64,000 nucleotides of DNA from Lacipirellulaceae bacterium (GCA_040218535.1 JAVJRG010000008.1:292320-356319), one strand, 5' to 3'; positions 44,005 to 53,737 are shown, numbered from the stretch's first letter. Notes: generated from the sequence alone by a model not told the origin. Translations and numbers: made by a program.

Positions 44005-45315
44005 ATGACCGCATTTCCAGAAATCGAAAAGATCCCCTTTGAAGGCCCGGAAAGCCGCAACCCTTTGGCGTTTCGCTACTACGATGCAGACGAGTTGGTT
44101 GAAGGCAAAACGATGCGTGACCGTTTGCGGTTTAGCGTCGTCTACTGGCACACGTTCCGTGGGCAAGGCTCCGACCCGTTTGGTCCTGGGACAGCCGTGC
44201 GACCTTGGGAGGACGGGAGCGACTCGGTTGAGAACGCCCAGAATCGGGTGCGCGTCGCCTTCGAGTTTATTGAGAAGTTGGGCGCGCCGTTCTATGCGTT
44301 TCATGATCGTGATGTGGCACCCGAGGGAGCAACTCTCGCGGAGTCGAATGCCAACCTGGACGCGGTCGTCAAGGTCTTGAAGGAGGAGCAGGAGCGCACC
44401 GGCATCGAACTGCTCTGGGGCACGGCCAATCTGTTTAGCAACCCCCGCTTCATGCACGGTGCCGCTACGAGCCCCAACAGCGAGGCGTTCGCCTTTGCCG
44501 CGGCTCAGGTCAAACATGCGTTGGAAGCAACGCATGAGCTGGGTGGGCATGGGTACGTGTTCTGGGGTGGGCGTGAAGGTTATCAGAACCTCTGGAACAC
44601 GGACATGAGCCGTGAGTTGGACCACCTGGCGAAGTTCCTGCACATGGCGGTCGAGCACGCGAAGAAGATTGGTTTCAAGGGCCAGTTTTACATCGAACCC
44701 AAGCCGAAAGAGCCGACGAAGCACCAGTACGATTCCGACGCGGCTGCCTGTCTCAACTTCTTGCGACAGTACGATCTGCTCGACCATTTGAAGCTCAATT
44801 TGGAGACCAATCATGCGACACTCGCGGGGCATACCATGCACCACGAGTTGGAAACCGCCGGAGCAGCCGGAGCGTTGGGATCGATCGATGCCAACACCGG
44901 CGACTTGCTGCTGGGTTGGGATACGGATCAGTTCCCAACGGACATCTACCTCACCTCGCAGTGCATGTACGCAATTCTCAAGTACGGCGGGCTGACTACT
45001 GGCGGCGTGAACTTCGACGCCAAAGTCCGTCGCGAGAGCTTCGAACCAATCGACTTGTTCTATGCTCACATCGGTGGAATGGATGCATTCGCCCGTGGTT
45101 TGAAAATTGCCGCTGCGATGCGTGCTGATGGCAAGCTGGAAGGACTTCTCAAAGAACGGTACTCCAGTTGGGATAGCGGCACAGGAGCAGAGATCGAAGC
45201 CGGCAATCACAGCTTGGAATCGCTCTCGAAGATCATGCTCGAAAAAGGCGAGATCAGCGGCAACGCTAGCGGTCGCCAAGAGATGATCGAGAATCTGATC
45301 AATACTTATCTCTAA
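44005..45315 (+). CDS. xylA: Xylose isomerase
   Basis: 436 residues from the ATG at 44005 (43987 is an alternative). Family motifs are [33 protein letters not shown], the catalytic-His strand [43 protein letters not shown] and [14 protein letters not shown], which supply the two metal sites. It converts D-xylose to D-xylulose. No xylulokinase or transporter is adjacent. The length matches class II enzymes. Confidence 0.94.
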   Translation: MTAFPEIEKIPFEGPESRNPLAFRYYDADELVEGKTMRDRLRFSVVYWHTFRGQGSDPFGPGTAVRPWEDGSDSVENAQNRVRVAFEFIEKLGAPFYAFHDRDVAPEGATLAESNANLDAVVKVLKEEQERTGIELLWGTANLFSNPRFMHGAATSPNSEAFAFAAAQVKHALEATHELGGHGYVFWGGREGYQNLWNTDMSRELDHLAKFLHMAVEHAKKIGFKGQFYIEPKPKEPTKHQYDSDAAACLNFLRQYDLLDHLKLNLETNHATLAGHTMHHELETAGAAGALGSIDANTGDLLLGWDTDQFPTDIYLTSQCMYAILKYGGLTTGGVNFDAKVRRESFEPIDLFYAHIGGMDAFARGLKIAAAMRADGKLEGLLKERYSSWDSGTGAEIEAGNHSLESLSKIMLEKGEISGNASGRQEMIENLINTYL

Positions 45316-45381
45316 CGAGTTGCTTGCGTGCTTGTCAGCGGAGGGAAGTCTCTTGGCTTGAGTTGCTAAATAGTGATTCGG

Positions 45382-45416
45382 GCTCTCAGCTTTCAGCCAT
45401 CAGCTCTCAGCTTTTT
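45382..45416. repeat. Heptamer repeat array before a glycosyltransferase-like gene
   Basis: 7-nt units of the AGCTTTC/AGCCATC/AGCTCTC type, followed by TTTTTT. It shares units with 18.0 and 31.4 kb. Reading it as coding would add about 19 residues to the next protein, but this is rejected as repeat-encoded. Confidence 0.65.
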
Positions 45417-45429
45417 TGAACCAGGATTT

Positions 45430-46482
45430 ATGCTCGACTGGTTGGTTATTGGCGCTGACGCGAAACCAGCCGGTCGTGGCGTGCGGGGGATGGCGCTCGT
45501 CTGGTTCCTGCGGACTTACTTTGGTCGCCAAGCCGTGCAGTATCTTGAGCCAGGTCAGTGGCACAGTGATAGGCCCTCCGCAGAGACGATTTTTTTGGGG
45601 CTGCCGACGACGCTCACGCCTGAGGAAATCGAGGGCTTGCGGGAGAGCAGCGGCTGCCGGCGCGTCGTTGCCTTCAACTACTTCGATGAGCATGAACTGG
45701 CTTGGAGTGAAGACCAAGCGGCGGCGTTTCGCAAAGCGGGCGAGGTTTATCTCAAGCCCTGGAAGGAACCCGTGTGGGCGACGTTGCCGGAGTATGCCGA
45801 ACTGAAAATGGGGACCCTGCCGATTCGCCGCTACGGTCGGTTCACCTGGGCAAGGCGGATTGATCGTTGGAAAGGTTGGTTCACAAAACGTCCTGAGCCG
45901 AAGTACGACGTGGCCTTTCTGGGACGACCGAATCACACGCGATACCTCATCGACGGCGAAATCACCAGCATTGACCAGCGTGTTGAGTGGATGCTTGACC
46001 TGAAACGCAACGCGCCTGAGCTGAAAGTTTGGGGCGGCCTCGTTGAAGTCAACGAAAAGCAGCGTCAATCTCTGACAGAGCGTCACGGCAACATTGATGA
46101 TTTGCTGTATCAAGGCAACAAAGTGAATTTCGCCAAGTACTGGCAGAACATCCGGCGTAGCCGAGTGCTTTTGGCGCCCGGCGGGAATGTGCCTTGGACG
46201 TACCGTCATTACGAATGTCTTTATGCCGGCGCCGCGGTCGCGACGCTAGATTTTCGTGAGCGGGAGATGCTCGTGCCCATGCCGACACACAACATGACGC
46301 ATGTGCCGGATGGCGAGTCTTGCCTGCCGGCGGTTCGCGAGGCGCTGGAGATGTACCAAACACGCCCTAGACTGGGTGCCGAGAACATTGAGTTTCTCGA
46401 AACGTATCTCAAGGATGCGGCCTATTCGCAGTCACGGGCGGCGCTGATTGTGCGGTTTCAGGAGCAGTTGGGGATTCGATAG
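45430..46482 (+). CDS. Glycosyltransferase-like protein (GT-B-type C-terminus)
   Basis: 350 residues from the ATG at 45430. The C-terminal part (about 225-345) reads NIRRSRVLLAPGGNVPWTYRHYECLYAGAAVATLDFREREMLVPMPTHNMTHVPDGESCL. It matches the donor-binding, exostosin/GT1-like pattern of an ER-YE type motif followed by PxPxHNxxxVPDG. The N-terminal half is less typical. It converges with the heptosyltransferase gene, and together they suggest envelope glycan synthesis. The specific reaction is unknown. Confidence 0.65.
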   Translation: MLDWLVIGADAKPAGRGVRGMALVWFLRTYFGRQAVQYLEPGQWHSDRPSAETIFLGLPTTLTPEEIEGLRESSGCRRVVAFNYFDEHELAWSEDQAAAFRKAGEVYLKPWKEPVWATLPEYAELKMGTLPIRRYGRFTWARRIDRWKGWFTKRPEPKYDVAFLGRPNHTRYLIDGEITSIDQRVEWMLDLKRNAPELKVWGGLVEVNEKQRQSLTERHGNIDDLLYQGNKVNFAKYWQNIRRSRVLLAPGGNVPWTYRHYECLYAGAAVATLDFREREMLVPMPTHNMTHVPDGESCLPAVREALEMYQTRPRLGAENIEFLETYLKDAAYSQSRAALIVRFQEQLGIR

Positions 46483-46483
46483 G

Positions 46484-47572
46484 TCACGCGGCGACCTTTC
46501 TCTGGCTCTTCTTTTGGAGCGAATCAAGAACCGCGGTATGCACCCGATCCACACTCAGGTCTTGCATGCACCGATGATGCTTCAGCGGGCAAGTTCGCTG
46601 CATGCAGGGGGCACAATCGAGATTGAGTGAGAGTGGCGTCTCGCAGTTTGAGTAAGTGCGCGTCCACAACGTGCTCGTAGGGCCGAAGAGGGAAACGGTT
46701 GGCACGCCAAAGGCGATACCGAAAAAGCGCGGGCCACTGTCGGTGCTCACGAGTAGTCGGCTGCGACGGATAATGGCTTTGCTGAGGCCGATCGGTAGAT
46801 CGGAAATCGGTGCCAGACTTGTCACCCGCGAGTCGGACGCTTCGTCGACGATTGCCTGGGCGACTTCGCGTTCGCTCGGGCCGCAGTTGATCAGCACATG
46901 TAAGTCTTGCTCGCGGGCGATGCGTCGGGCCAGATCCGTGAAGTGTTCCGCAGGCCAATCCTTCGCGGCTCCAAAGGCACCGCCGGTGTTGAACACGACG
47001 ACTCGATCCGGGCTAGGCAGATCGAGCTTGTTCCAGGCTTCGTCGGCAGCTTGCTCATCCGCTGCGGTGGTTGCTAGTTCTAAAGTTGGCGGTTCTGGAG
47101 GGCACCCGGCAGCAGTTGCGACTTGAAGGTAGCCATCAGTCGCCGGGAGTTGAAGTTTTTCTTGGCGATTCCGACCATAATTCCCGAAGGAGCGTCCTCG
47201 CTTCGGTTCGTAAACGCGCGTTGTCAGGAGTAGTCCACGCAGGTCACGAGCGGTACCGATTCGCTCGGGGGCACCCGATTGGCGAGCCATCCAAGCCGTG
47301 CGGAGTGAATTGGTGAGTAGCACGATCCGGTCGAGCTTAGCTGCGCGAAGGAGAGCTTTCACCTGTGACCATTGAAGTTCTGGCTTGTCCGACTTTTTCG
47401 CCCAAAAGATCCGATCGTCGAACCAAGGGAGCCCGTCCAGCACTTGGCCGACGTAAGGTCGCATGATGCCAACGAACTGTCCCTGGGGATCGAGTTTCCT
47501 GAGTGCGCGTATCGCTGGCGTCGCCATGACGACGTCGCCAATCCAGTTGGGAAGAAAAACGCCTGTACGCAT
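46484..47572 (-). CDS. waaF: ADP-heptose:LPS heptosyltransferase (GT9)
   Basis: 362 residues of GT-B fold. The N-terminal MRTGVFLPNWIGDVVMATPAIRALRKLDPQ (acceptor loop with Asp) and the C-terminal LLVSTDSGPRFFGIAFGVPTVSLFGPTSTLWTRTYSN (nucleotide-sugar site) are textbook WaaF/GT9. It adds heptose to the LPS inner core or an analogous glycan. A Cys cluster CAPCMQRTCPLKHHRCMQDL near the end is common in WaaF. Symbol given by family; true acceptor unknown. Confidence 0.85.
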   Translation of the reverse strand: MRTGVFLPNWIGDVVMATPAIRALRKLDPQGQFVGIMRPYVGQVLDGLPWFDDRIFWAKKSDKPELQWSQVKALLRAAKLDRIVLLTNSLRTAWMARQSGAPERIGTARDLRGLLLTTRVYEPKRGRSFGNYGRNRQEKLQLPATDGYLQVATAAGCPPEPPTLELATTAADEQAADEAWNKLDLPSPDRVVVFNTGGAFGAAKDWPAEHFTDLARRIAREQDLHVLINCGPSEREVAQAIVDEASDSRVTSLAPISDLPIGLSKAIIRRSRLLVSTDSGPRFFGIAFGVPTVSLFGPTSTLWTRTYSNCETPLSLNLDCAPCMQRTCPLKHHRCMQDLSVDRVHTAVLDSLQKKSQRKVAA

Positions 47573-47694
47573 GGGGCAGCCGTAGGAGTTGGGGGGAAAA
47601 CAGGGAGACTACGAGATTTCTCGCTAGCGGACAACAGAAGACGAGTTGGGTTGAGGGTGCTAGCTTTATTCGAGAACCAGCGCTCCGTTTTGAA

Positions 47695-47760
47695 CACGGA
47701 TCGCACGGATTTCACGGATCAATAATCAACGATCATCCGTGAAATCCGTGTCATCCGTGG
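47695..47760. repeat. ~9-nt-periodic CACGGAT inverted repeat
   Basis: CACGGATCGCACGGATTTCA... (47695-47721) faces the inverted copy at about 47731-47759 (ATCCGTGAAATCCGTG...). It has the same unit as the outer arms at 14067-14218. It lies between divergent genes. Confidence 0.75.
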
Positions 47761-47822
47761 CCTAAATATTTGCTATGTTGTTCTTTCAAGTTTCTTCCTG
47801 ATACCCGGCCCCCAGTGCTTCT

Positions 47823-48971
47823 ATGTCACGTCAACGTTTTTTTCTGTGTTTGTTTCTTCTCGTATCGCTGACTTCGATCGCGACATCTGCTGAGCGTGTT
47901 TTCGATGAGAAGGAAATCGACAACGCGCGGCTCTACTACCAGGGCGAAATCCCAATCGCAATCTTTTCTGGCACGCCGGAGCAGATGGGGCGGCAGCAGG
48001 CGGAGTTGCTCGCTAAGTCGAGCCAGCCCGTGATGGTTTTCCCGAAGCAGTTCATGGCGGAGTACGGCATGGACCATTTTTGGCCGTTAGCGACCGCCGC
48101 TGCTAAGACGTTGATGCTCAACGCGCCTGAGCACCATCAGCGCGAGTTAAAAGCAGCATCGGAACATGCCAACTTCGATGCTTCGATTCTTGATGTGGCT
48201 AATACCTTGCTCGAGTTGCGTCGCCTTGGCTGTTCGACAGTGGTGGTCGATTCGCAGATCACAGCCGGCGGCAAGCCCTTGTTCGGAAGGAACTTCGACT
48301 TCCCGACCTTGGGGATTCTTAACAAATACAGCTTGCTGGCAGTCTACCGCCCAGAGGAAGGGCACGCGTTTGCTTCAGTTGGCTTTCCCGGACTAAGTGG
48401 CGTCTTCTCGGGGATGAACGATGCGGGGCTCGCCGTGGCGACGCTCGATGTTTACCGTGCTGGGGACGGTTCGAAAAAGTACGCGCCTGATGGCGTGCCG
48501 CTGGGATTCGTCTTTCGAAGGATCTTGGAGGAATGCAGCACCGTTGATGAGGCCGAAGCGTTGCTTGCCAAAGTTAAAGCAACGACGTGGATGAACCTGA
48601 CGGTCTGTGATACACAAAGCGGGGCCGTCTTCGAAATCTCGCCAAAGCAGATCGTCCGTCGCGATGCCAACCCAGCCGAGATGGTCTTGCCGGCGACGAA
48701 TCATTTTCGCACCGAAGAGCTTTCCGTCGGCGAACGCTGCTGGCGAATTCCTCGTTTGATGAAGTTAGGAGAGCAGCAAGGCGTGACGGTTGCTGATGTC
48801 CACAGCTATCTCCAACGGGTGAGCTTTAAGGACATGACCCTTCAGACGATGGTCTTTGAGCCTGAGTCGCAGGTAATTCATCTCTCGATCGGGGACGTTC
48901 CGAGTGCTAGCGGCGAGTTGACGCGGATTGACTTGAAGCCGTTGTTTAGTAGCCCTATCGCTCCGCGATAG
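47823..48971 (+). CDS. Secreted C45-family peptidase / acyltransferase-like Ntn hydrolase
   Basis: 382 residues with a signal peptide (FFLCLFLLVSLTSIATSA). The C45/AAT hallmark LGCSTVVVDSQITAGGKPLFGRNFDF places the likely nucleophile at Cys137, which becomes N-terminal if the precursor self-cleaves. Further landmarks are GMNDAGLAVATLDVY and LTVCDTQSGAVFEISP. The family includes penicillin acyltransferase and acid ceramidase-like amidases. Substrate unknown. Confidence 0.82.
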   Translation: MSRQRFFLCLFLLVSLTSIATSAERVFDEKEIDNARLYYQGEIPIAIFSGTPEQMGRQQAELLAKSSQPVMVFPKQFMAEYGMDHFWPLATAAAKTLMLNAPEHHQRELKAASEHANFDASILDVANTLLELRRLGCSTVVVDSQITAGGKPLFGRNFDFPTLGILNKYSLLAVYRPEEGHAFASVGFPGLSGVFSGMNDAGLAVATLDVYRAGDGSKKYAPDGVPLGFVFRRILEECSTVDEAEALLAKVKATTWMNLTVCDTQSGAVFEISPKQIVRRDANPAEMVLPATNHFRTEELSVGERCWRIPRLMKLGEQQGVTVADVHSYLQRVSFKDMTLQTMVFEPESQVIHLSIGDVPSASGELTRIDLKPLFSSPIAPR

Positions 48972-49199
48972 GAAAGCAGCATCACTTAATAGCGCTAGCT
49001 CACTTTCGAGGGATCGCCTCCTCAGATTCAGCATTTCCTGCCGCGGAGCGTCAGGGCTACATTGTTCGTGTCAATCTGGGCGATTTGGCAACGACAGCAC
49101 GGGCACTTCGAGATTCTGTGAGGCCGTCGTCGAGGTTAGGGCGAAGAGAAATACATCTGCCCTGCCCTTTTGCCTTGCCCAAATCGCGAGTTGATTGCC

Positions 49200-49973
49200 G
49201 TGTCTAGCGATTTCTCGAAGCTTACCGCGCTTGTTACCACCAGCAGCCCCAAAGCCACAACGCGACTGCTGCGTAGCTTGGACCGCTACTGCGTTGGAGT
49301 GAATTCCTTGGTCGCCACCGATGAGCAGTTGGACGGTGACTCCGCAACGGCGGTCGGAGTGCCCGACACGCGGGATGTGAATACGAGCCGCAATGCGTTA
49401 CTCGCCCGCGTGCGTACGCCTTACGTGCTGTTGCTGGACGATTCGATGGAGCTGACCAAAAAGTCACAGGTCGGACAGATGCTCGAAAGTGCGGTGACTG
49501 CCAAGTTCGATTTACTCGCGGGTGAGTTGCTGAGTTGTACAAAGAGCTGGGGGCTGTTCACCAAGCGAGAACCCAACCCCTCGCACGGAATCATCCAAAC
49601 GCAAATGCCAGCGACGGGCGAAAAGGTTGAGTTTCAGCCCAAGGAGCTTTCAGGCAAAACCGCCCTGCCCTGCGACTTTACTCAGAGCTTCTTGGTTGCC
49701 CGCACCGACAAGCTGCGGGCACTAGGCGGCTGGACTTCGGCGTCCCCGTTTGACGAGCGAGAAGAATTATTTTTGCGAGCGAAACGCTTCGGCTTACAGG
49801 TTGGTCTGCTTCCGACGTCGACTGCCTCACGTTGGGTTAGTGATCGTCGTTCGAACGAGGATCAGAAGGTCGCCAAGCTGGCTGCTCTCTCTGAGCTAGG
49901 TGTGTCACAGGTGGTTGATTGCGAAGGGAATCAACTACAGGTCTCTTCGACTCAGCTTTCGCAGGCCGCTTAA
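49200..49973 (+). CDS. GT-A-type glycosyltransferase-like protein
   Basis: 257 residues from the GTG at 49200; TTG at 49170 would add 10 residues. The core VNTSRNALLARVRTPYVLLLDDSMELT is the family-2-like segment where a DxD metal motif sits, here DDS, so metal binding may differ. Later motifs GKTALPCDFTQSFLVARTDKLRALGGWTSASPFDEREELFLRAKRFGLQVGLLP resemble the second half of such enzymes. It may act on surface glycans with the GTs at 45.4-47.6 kb. Confidence 0.62.
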   Translation: MSSDFSKLTALVTTSSPKATTRLLRSLDRYCVGVNSLVATDEQLDGDSATAVGVPDTRDVNTSRNALLARVRTPYVLLLDDSMELTKKSQVGQMLESAVTAKFDLLAGELLSCTKSWGLFTKREPNPSHGIIQTQMPATGEKVEFQPKELSGKTALPCDFTQSFLVARTDKLRALGGWTSASPFDEREELFLRAKRFGLQVGLLPTSTASRWVSDRRSNEDQKVAKLAALSELGVSQVVDCEGNQLQVSSTQLSQAA

Positions 49974-50071
49974 AAGCAGTGTAGTTGCGAGTTTTAATTC
50001 ACTCGCTCACGCTTCGTGCTTGTATTGGGTTTGGTTTATCGTTCATGCCGATTCGCGGTATGTTGATAACC

Positions 50072-50854
50072 ATGAGCAACGTTTCAGCCGAGCCTCGTTC
50101 TCTCCCTTCCAACCAGTTGCCCAAACCGGACGGCAAGCCCGTGTTGCGAGCCGAGTGGCGGCACTTGGCGATGATCAACTACGAGATCGATCCGAAGGTC
50201 GTCGAGCCACTTGCCCCGGCGGGGACCGAGATCGACTTCTGGGAGGGTAAGACCTATGTCTCGATGGTCGGTTTCCTGTTCCTCAACACGCGCATCTTTG
50301 GAATGCCGATCCCCTGGCACATCAACTTTGAGGAAGTGAATCTTCGTTTCTACGTTCGACGAAAAGGTCCCGAGGGTTGGCGGCGAGGTGTTGTTTTCGT
50401 GCGCGAACTGGTTCCTCGCTGGGCGATTGCCTTCGTCGCACGTAAGCTTTACGCAGAAAAGTACTGGTCGACGAAGATGAGCTACGCAATCAGCCCGAGT
50501 AAAGAAAGCTCACCTCCCGAGAAGGCAACGTACCGTTGGGACTGGCGTGGAAAGCCCTACTTAATGACCCTGCAATCGAGCGACGAACCGATCGTGCCGG
50601 AAGAAGGATCGCAGCCCCAGTTTATCGCCGAGCATTATTGGGGCTACTCCGCTCAGCCGAATGGTACGACGAAAGAGTACCGTGTGGATCACCCCACGTG
50701 GCGCGTTTCGCCGGCTAGTTTTGCGAAGTTTGAGGGAGACTACGCTCACCTCTATGGCGATGAGTTTGCTGAAGCCCTAAGCGAGCAGCCTGCGTCTGCG
50801 TTTTGGGCTAAGGGGTCGGAGGTGTCGGTTTATCAGGGAATCCGACTTGGCTAG
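50072..50854 (+). CDS. DUF2071 (YqjF) family protein
   Basis: 260 residues from the ATG at 50072; earlier in-frame starts would add an unrelated N-terminus. Family pattern RAEWRHLAMINYEIDPKVVEPLAPAGTEIDFWEGKTYVSMVGFLFLNTRIFGMPIPWHINFEEVNLRFYV and later RGVVFVRELVPRWAIAFVARKLYAEKYWSTKM. Role not established. A REP-like hairpin follows. Confidence 0.8.
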   Translation: MSNVSAEPRSLPSNQLPKPDGKPVLRAEWRHLAMINYEIDPKVVEPLAPAGTEIDFWEGKTYVSMVGFLFLNTRIFGMPIPWHINFEEVNLRFYVRRKGPEGWRRGVVFVRELVPRWAIAFVARKLYAEKYWSTKMSYAISPSKESSPPEKATYRWDWRGKPYLMTLQSSDEPIVPEEGSQPQFIAEHYWGYSAQPNGTTKEYRVDHPTWRVSPASFAKFEGDYAHLYGDEFAEALSEQPASAFWAKGSEVSVYQGIRLG

Positions 50855-50879
50855 TAACGTATACTCATCTGGCGGACTA

Positions 50880-50902
50880 CCCGTGGGCTGACGCCTCACG
50901 GC
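50880..50902. repeat. REP-like hairpin between convergent genes
   Basis: CCGTG...CACGG around GGCTGACGCCT. Similar GGGCTGACGCC sequence occurs near 18330. The position between two stop codons is typical of REP sites. Confidence 0.5.
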
Positions 50903-50922
50903 TCAAAGTTAGGTGGTAGACG

Positions 50923-51900
50923 CTACTTGCGTGCTAGGGTGATCGACATTGCGAACCCACGACACAGCAAGTGAGCGAGTTTTACAGGTAGCTTTTCGAT
51001 CATCGGTTCGAGAAGCTGCTTGGCAAGTCGCCCTCCTCCGCCACAGGTGATCAGTCGTCCAGGAATCGAAACTAACGGCGTGCCGATGCTGCGGAAGCCG
51101 GCTTGCTTGAGTAGCATGACGACCTCCGCGAGGCGATATTCTTTCAAGTGCAAGCCGCGGGCTTCGGTTCTCAGCGGGCAGAAATCGCCGGTGACATCCG
51201 AAGGACGCAGCAGCCAGTTGGGGGTAATCGTGACCAGCGTGCCGCCGGGGGCGAGCAGCTCGTAGAGTTTGTTGAGATAATCACTGATTTCGTCAGGAGC
51301 GATGTGCTCGAAGACATCGTTCCAATAGATGGCCGTTGGTCGAATCTTGAGTGACTCTTCATCGACTTGTAAGAGATCACCCAGCAGAAGATTCTCCTCT
51401 TGCCGTTGCCCGAGGACCTCGACGGCTTGATCGCGCATCGTCGAAGAGACTTCGATGCCGCTGATGTTGTAGCCCTGACCGCGGACCTCTTCGAGCAGCT
51501 TGCCGCAGCCATAGCCGACTTCAAACAACGAAGGCCTAGCGATGCCTCGTTGGTATTGGCGTTCCAAGAGATTGAGGACCAAGCGAATATAGCGCTGGTC
51601 CATGCCCATCTCGAGCGGCTCTTCCCCCTCCTGCATTGCCGCTAAGATTGAGCAGACCGTGTTGTAGGCTTGGCCGGTAACGAGGGCTCGCTCGTTGGAG
51701 CCTTTGGGATAGGCAAGGATCGCACTGGCGAACTTCTGCTCTTGCTCCCACTGCAGCTCTTTCAGTTGCTCGGGGGCAAGCGGACTCAAATCGCAGAGTT
51801 GCCCATTAGCGAGCATCACTTCATTGGGCTCGCTGGCCGCCTCTATCGGGGCAGGCGTTTCGTTTTCAGCAATCGTTGGGGCAAGGGTGGCCATAGTCAT
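50923..51900 (-). CDS. Class I SAM-dependent methyltransferase
   Basis: 325 residues from the ATG at 51900. A further upstream ATG (52068) is in frame, but the added 56 residues run across a GC-rich hairpin-like stretch and look non-coding. SAM motif I is LFEVGYGCGKLLEEV, with IYWNDVFEHIAPDE (motif III-like) and LAPGGTLVTITPNW. The ~120-residue N-terminus is helical with Glu/Gln. Substrate unknown; it may modify glycans or lipids. Confidence 0.78.
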   Translation of the reverse strand: MTMATLAPTIAENETPAPIEAASEPNEVMLANGQLCDLSPLAPEQLKELQWEQEQKFASAILAYPKGSNERALVTGQAYNTVCSILAAMQEGEEPLEMGMDQRYIRLVLNLLERQYQRGIARPSLFEVGYGCGKLLEEVRGQGYNISGIEVSSTMRDQAVEVLGQRQEENLLLGDLLQVDEESLKIRPTAIYWNDVFEHIAPDEISDYLNKLYELLAPGGTLVTITPNWLLRPSDVTGDFCPLRTEARGLHLKEYRLAEVVMLLKQAGFRSIGTPLVSIPGRLITCGGGGRLAKQLLEPMIEKLPVKLAHLLCRGFAMSITLARK

Positions 51901-52221
51901 TTCGCCGCGGCACTCGTGCCGCGCTGCATCGGGTCGTGATTTCGAGAAAAGATGCCCAACCCGCATGGGAATCGGGCACCCTGAAACTCTACTACGCACA
52001 GCTACCTCAGCGAGACTGTCGTGAAAGTATTTGGGTGCGGTCGTTTGCATTGTGACGATTATCTCCACACTATTATCCGCCCTGGACTGCTACCCCGTGA
52101 GGCGAACCCCGCTGGCGGTTATGATGTCAGTCGTGCATGACAGGGCAAACCGAGGGTTTACGCCCTGCGGCTCCGAAGCTCTGCAATCAGTTCCGATCGG
52201 TTCCGACGTCAGTACAATTCG

Positions 52222-52722
52222 ATGAGTTCTCCCCTGACAATTCGCCTGGCTACGGTTGACGATCTGGCGTCGATTAATGCGATCTACAATGAGTACCCCT
52301 CCACTTCGACGACCACCTACGATCTTGAACCCTGGTCGCTGGAGCGCCGCCAGGAGTGGTTCGCAGGTCGAGAAGAGATTCACCCGGTGACGGTGGCTTA
52401 TCGGAACGGCGAGGTTGTCGGTTGGGGAGCCTTGAGCACCTTCCGTTCACGCCCCGCTTATCGACAGACGGTCGAGAACTCGGTTTACGTGCATCCCGAT
52501 CATGTCCGACAAGGCATCGGCAGCCAGCTCTTGGCAGACCAGATCGAGCGTGCGCGAAAATTGAATCTGAAAACGATCATCGCGGCGATCGACAGCGAAC
52601 AGACGGGTAGCCTCGCGCTCCATCAGAAGTTCGGTTTCGTTGAACACGGGCGATTCGTTGATATCGGCTACAAGTTCGACCGCTGGCTAACCTCGGTGTT
52701 TATGCAGTTGATGCTGGATTGA
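52222..52722 (+). CDS. GNAT-family N-acetyltransferase (phosphinothricin-acetyltransferase-like)
   Basis: 166 residues. TIRLATVDDLASINAIYNEYPSTSTTTYDLEP and SVYVHPDHVRQGIGSQLL (acetyl-CoA pyrophosphate loop, HVRQGIG) with HQKFGFVEHGRFVDIGYKFDRW. These are hallmarks of the pat/bar branch that acetylates small amines. The actual substrate is unknown. It is followed within 70 nt by a transporter gene, possibly cotranscribed. Confidence 0.85.
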   Translation: MSSPLTIRLATVDDLASINAIYNEYPSTSTTTYDLEPWSLERRQEWFAGREEIHPVTVAYRNGEVVGWGALSTFRSRPAYRQTVENSVYVHPDHVRQGIGSQLLADQIERARKLNLKTIIAAIDSEQTGSLALHQKFGFVEHGRFVDIGYKFDRWLTSVFMQLMLD

Positions 52723-52792
52723 ACCTTCCCGATTCTGCCGTGTCATTCTGGCAATGCGTGCCATTCGCGTAGACCCTGTGCCAGGACTATTG

Positions 52793-53737
52793 ATGTCGGT
52801 TTCTACTTCTGAAGTTGTTACAAGAGCCGATCAAGACGAAGAAATAGCTGGCTCTCAATTCAGCTCAGGCGTCGTGCTTGCCATTATCGGCACTTTTCTG
52901 TTTGCTCTAAAGTCGATTTTTATCAAGCTCGCGTTTGCTGCCGGTGCGGGACCGACGCTGTTACTGACGGTGAGGATGCTTTTCTCGTTGCCGTTCTATG
53001 CAATCGTGCTGTGGCGTTTGAGGTCTGCTTCGAACTGTCCGACGTTGTCTCGATCTCAGGTGATGAAGGCCCTTGGTCTTGGTTTTTTGGGTTATTACCT
53101 AGCCTCGTTCCTCGATCTTTCGGGACTTGAGCTGATCTCGGCGCAGTTAGAACGCCTAACGCTGTTTACTTATCCGGCGATGGTCGCGGTGTTGGCTTGG
53201 TTGTTCTTGGGAGAACGAATCGGACCACGGATTATCGCCGCGATTGTGCTCTGCTACGTCGGAGTCTTATTGATGTACGGACAGGAGAAAACGCTCGACG
53301 GCGGATCACAGGTCGGCACGGGCGTGCTCTTAGTTCTAGGGTCGGCCCTGAGCTACTCGCTCTACATCCTGTTCGCCAAGCCGGCGATGCAGCGGATCGG
53401 CAGCTTGCAATTCACCTGCCTAGCGATGATTGGCTCGACGTTTTTCGTGGTCGTGCACTACCTCGCGACATGCGAAGCCAGCGAACTGTTCGAAGCTCAA
53501 TCGGTGGTCTACCTGTACGGGCTTGTTCTCGCCTTCGTTTGTACCGTGCTGCCGAGCTTCATGATCAACGAAGCCATCGTCCGCATCGGAGCGACCCGCA
53601 CGACGGTCATTGGCTGCGTTGGGCCGGTGCTGACCATGCTGCTCGCGATTTCTGTGCTCAGCGAGCCCTCCTCGCCGCAGCACTTTGCGGGGATGGCGGT
53701 GGCGGTGGTTGGCGTGAGTTTGGTGGCGAAGAAGTAG
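52793..53737 (+). CDS. EamA-family drug/metabolite transporter
   Basis: 314 residues from the ATG at 52793, with AGGA 6 nt upstream; 52754 is another in-frame ATG. Ten hydrophobic helices in two EamA halves (LAIIGTFLFALKSIFIKLAFAAG and GTGVLLVLGSALSYSLYILFAKPAM) with a long-range LLAISVLSEPSSPQHFAGMAVAVVGVSLV ending. It exports small metabolites or amino acids. It may serve the acetyltransferase encoded just upstream. Confidence 0.85.
   Translation: MSVSTSEVVTRADQDEEIAGSQFSSGVVLAIIGTFLFALKSIFIKLAFAAGAGPTLLLTVRMLFSLPFYAIVLWRLRSASNCPTLSRSQVMKALGLGFLGYYLASFLDLSGLELISAQLERLTLFTYPAMVAVLAWLFLGERIGPRIIAAIVLCYVGVLLMYGQEKTLDGGSQVGTGVLLVLGSALSYSLYILFAKPAMQRIGSLQFTCLAMIGSTFFVVVHYLATCEASELFEAQSVVYLYGLVLAFVCTVLPSFMINEAIVRIGATRTTVIGCVGPVLTMLLAISVLSEPSSPQHFAGMAVAVVGVSLVAKK

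Noticed and set aside
43951-45279. 442-codon open frame on the minus strand opposite xylA
   Set aside because: It mirrors the whole xylA gene, has no domain or ribosome site, and is best explained by codon bias in the real gene.
51901-52068. N-terminal extension of the methyltransferase
   Set aside because: The added residues come from a hairpin-like GC-rich stretch and do not resemble a domain or signal peptide.
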